From the NCBI RefSeq assembly GCF_007997285.1, contig NZ_VORX01000009.1:62001-126000 (forward strand): a stretch of DNA of 64,000 nt, read 5' to 3'. Positions 61,978 through 64,000 of the stretch are shown here, in pieces; position 1 is the first letter of the stretch, and every line of letters begins with the position of its first letter. Source of the stretch: Gelidibacter salicanalis (lineage in GTDB: Bacteria; Bacteroidota; Bacteroidia; Flavobacteriales; Flavobacteriaceae). A program made the position numbers and the translations under genes. Under the pieces are notes generated by a model that made no database searches, was not told where the DNA came from, and saw only the letters and a list, made by a program, of their open reading frames with translations.

Positions 61978-63345
61978 TTATTGCCCCTTTTTTATAACGA
62001 TATAAACTTTGTTGAAGTTCAAAATTTCATAGGGAACGGAAATATTATAATTAACAAGTGTTTTACGAACTGCTTCTTCATTCGTATGACCATCAATATA
62101 AATTAAATTGCAATTATCCTGAATTTGAGGGCCGTTGGAGGAATAAGAATAGTTAGATCCTAAATAGTATGAAATAAACAGTGTCCTATCAAAAGAACCT
62201 TCGCTCAAAGCCCTTGTTGGCACTTTGCACTTTGATAAATTAAAATTACCTTCAATATACTTTGATGCATCTCTCCAATTTTGTTTTTTATAAGTGTAAT
62301 TTTTATATGATGAAATTGTTAATAATCCCATTAAATATAAAAGAATATACTGTTTCTTGTCATTATATAATTCATTAAAAATAAAAGATAAAAACAGGAG
62401 AATTAGAGGTATACATACGATTAAGTACCTTTCCGATATAAGAAATGTTTTTAAGCTAATGAAATAAGCTGTTAAAAACAACCATACAACTGGTAGTAAA
62501 ATTATCATATATGTTTTTATGATCTTTATAAAGTTAGGTATCGTAATTAAAAATGGAATAAATAAAAATATTAGAAATAATAAACCAAATTTATTGAAAG
62601 CCAAAAGAGTTGAGAAATTCAATATAATCCCAATAATATTATTCTTAAACCAGGAAACATCTTGAATGTGATTTACGAAATTGACGTAATAAAACTGAAA
62701 AAATAGCCAAAGAACAGCAGTGGCCCCAATAGCAAAAGAAATTAAAAAGATAGTTATCGTAGAGTTGAGCCTTTTTAATAATAATGAATATATAATTGCG
62801 ACTGAAGACAATGAAAATATTAATAGACTTCCAAAATGATGAGTATAACATATTAAAACTCCAGCAACAAAATAATAGACAGTCAATTTTTTTTTGATTT
62901 TTAAATTGTCTCTAATTTTTATAATAAAAACACAATAAATAACACTTACTATTGAAGCCAGCGCATAAAGTAAAGCATACATCCTTGCCTCTTGGGCAAA
63001 ATATAATACACCAGGAGTAAAAGCACATAACGTTAAAAATATAATTGCAATTCTTCTTGTGAAATATTTTATTACAAATAAATATGAAAAAATAAGACCA
63101 AACAAAGTGAACAGATAGCTTAAGAACCTAATTGAAATATCACTCGAACCAAATATTTTCCCCCAATAAAATAATAGAATATAGTATAATGGCGGATTCC
63201 CATCTTTTGAAATATAATCAGAAAACATTAACATTAGAGATTGTGTTTTTACAGCAGCTATTGCTGAAAAAATCTCGTCCAGCCATAATGATTCTCTACC
63301 AATATTAGGTATTACAATTAAGGAAGTAATAAATAGAATTATAGA
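61978..63345 (-). pseudogene. GT39/ArnT-like membrane glycosyltransferase gene, 5' end lost
   Basis: The minus-strand frame encodes a protein with many membrane segments. The annotatable ATG (63234) lies after the catalytic motif, but the frame continues upstream and reads IGRESLWLDEIFSAIAAVKTQS. LWLDE is the acidic catalytic motif of the first periplasmic loop in GT39-like enzymes. It then meets the edge of the IS1595-type element near 63345, with no start codon. So the first 10-20 residues are missing. The membrane part down to the stop at 61978 is intact, and expression would need a start supplied by the element. Confidence 0.75.
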
Positions 63346-64000
63346 GGTCAGTAGTTAGTTGCATATAATTTGATTGTGATATACTTTTTCCCTATTAACC
63401 ATCTTAGTTATTAGATTATTAAAGATTGTTGCCTTGCTCTGTGAACGGTTTATCCTAAAACAGAATTCATTAAAATATCTGTTTATGTTAAAATCGCTGA
63501 CCCAAGAATATGTTGTTCTAATCCATGATTTTACTTGATGAATCATTGTGTGCAACGCTTTAAAATTCAAGCCAGAGTTACTTTCAATCTGTGTTATATT
63601 ATATACTTTGGCAATGGGTCTATAACCTCGCCATTTATCAGTGGTTACTTTTGCATCTCGACTTATGTGGTTTATAAATATATACTGTAAGGATTGTGCT
63701 GAAAAATCTTCAATACGCATTGCATACATTCTTTTCACTTTGCCATCTTCTGTAAGCTCAACGGCTGTTATGGCTTTCTTTTTCTTGGTGTTGTAACTCC
63801 TACCAACTTTTTCCTTTTCTCGTCCGCCCAGTACAAATTCATCTACGTGGACATTTCCTTGCATTGGATTATTGCCGCTGGACTCCATAGCCTCTCTTAC
63901 CTTGTGCATCCACAATCGAGCTGTCTTTTCAGTCACACCATAACGAACTCCCATATAACTAGCAGAAAGACTCTTAGTACTTGTTCCCATTTCAAATGTG
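63346..64000 (-). mobile_element. IS1595-type insertion sequence (right part, continues beyond window)
   Basis: The element boundary is inferred from where homology to the GT39-like gene stops and from GGTCAGTAGTTAGTTGC at 63346-63362, which looks like a terminal repeat overlapping the transposase stop. The other end lies outside the window, so neither the inverted repeat nor a target duplication can be confirmed. Confidence 0.7.
63355..64000 (-). CDS. IS1595 (ISXO2-like) transposase, C-terminal part
   Basis: The frame stays open to the window edge, so the N-terminus (usually a zinc ribbon) is outside. The visible part has YGVTEKTARLWMHKVREAM, then VHVDEFVLGGREK with the first catalytic Asp, TTDKWRGYRP with the second, and a C-terminal segment with the conserved NINRYFNEFCFRINR. 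This is the DDE_Tnp_IS1595 domain. No stop or frameshift is visible, so it may be active. Confidence 0.9.
   Translation of the reverse strand, partial: TFEMGTSTKSLSASYMGVRYGVTEKTARLWMHKVREAMESSGNNPMQGNVHVDEFVLGGREKEKVGRSYNTKKKKAITAVELTEDGKVKRMYAMRIEDFSAQSLQYIFINHISRDAKVTTDKWRGYRPIAKVYNITQIESNSGLNFKALHTMIHQVKSWIRTTYSWVSDFNINRYFNEFCFRINRSQSKATIFNNLITKMVNREKVYHNQIICN

Overview
The window looks like the chromosome of a marine-type Flavobacteriaceae bacterium (phylum Bacteroidota). The signs are the gene families (NrfH/NrfA, a DUF2795-type protein, a SecA without the usual zinc tail, lipoprotein Wza), several promoters of the Bacteroidota type (TTG or a near match, 19 bases, then TAnnTTTG), low GC, and frequent TTG/GTG starts. 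No rRNA, tRNA or CRISPR array was seen. The genus cannot be fixed from what is visible.

1-10.2 kb, respiration and housekeeping: the 3' side of a nitrite-reductase operon (nrfH, partial nrfA), NAD salvage (pncB-pncA), a TsdA-like diheme cytochrome, a very large AsmA-type protein and an NlpC/P60 lipoprotein. 10.2-20 kb: five palindromic hairpins, secA, a small DUF2795-type gene, a PduO-type cobalamin adenosyltransferase, an orphan LolD-like ATPase, a methyltransferase and an ABC-F protein. Long arrays of degenerate 7-bp repeats separate several of these genes.

21-61.5 kb, one large surface-polysaccharide locus, almost all on the + strand: wza-wzc, an initiating phosphoglycosyltransferase, UDP-GalNAcA synthesis (tviB-tviC type), an epimerase/dehydratase, an ABC exporter (wzm/wzt type), many GT2 and GT-B transferases, wecB, a pyruvyltransferase, a nonulosonic-acid module (neuB-neuC-neuA), an asparagine-synthase-like amidotransferase, a lipid-linked sugar module (GT-C, DPM1-like GT2, GtrA), an O-antigen polymerase/ligase-like protein and a second initiating sugar transferase. 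Together these would make an acidic glycan containing HexNAcA and a sialic-acid-like sugar and carry it through Wza/Wzc and/or the ABC exporter. No Wzx flippase is visible.

The locus carries signs of mobility: a GIY-YIG nuclease gene embedded in 'CATTGCGAGG' palindromic repeats, the same repeats again between wzm and wzt, an IS256 transposase remnant, and at the right edge an IS1595-type element that has cut off the start of a GT39-like gene. The most unusual signal is the repertoire of strictly 7-bp-periodic arrays, built from changing words, that fill intergenic spaces, plus the GIY-YIG/repeat island.
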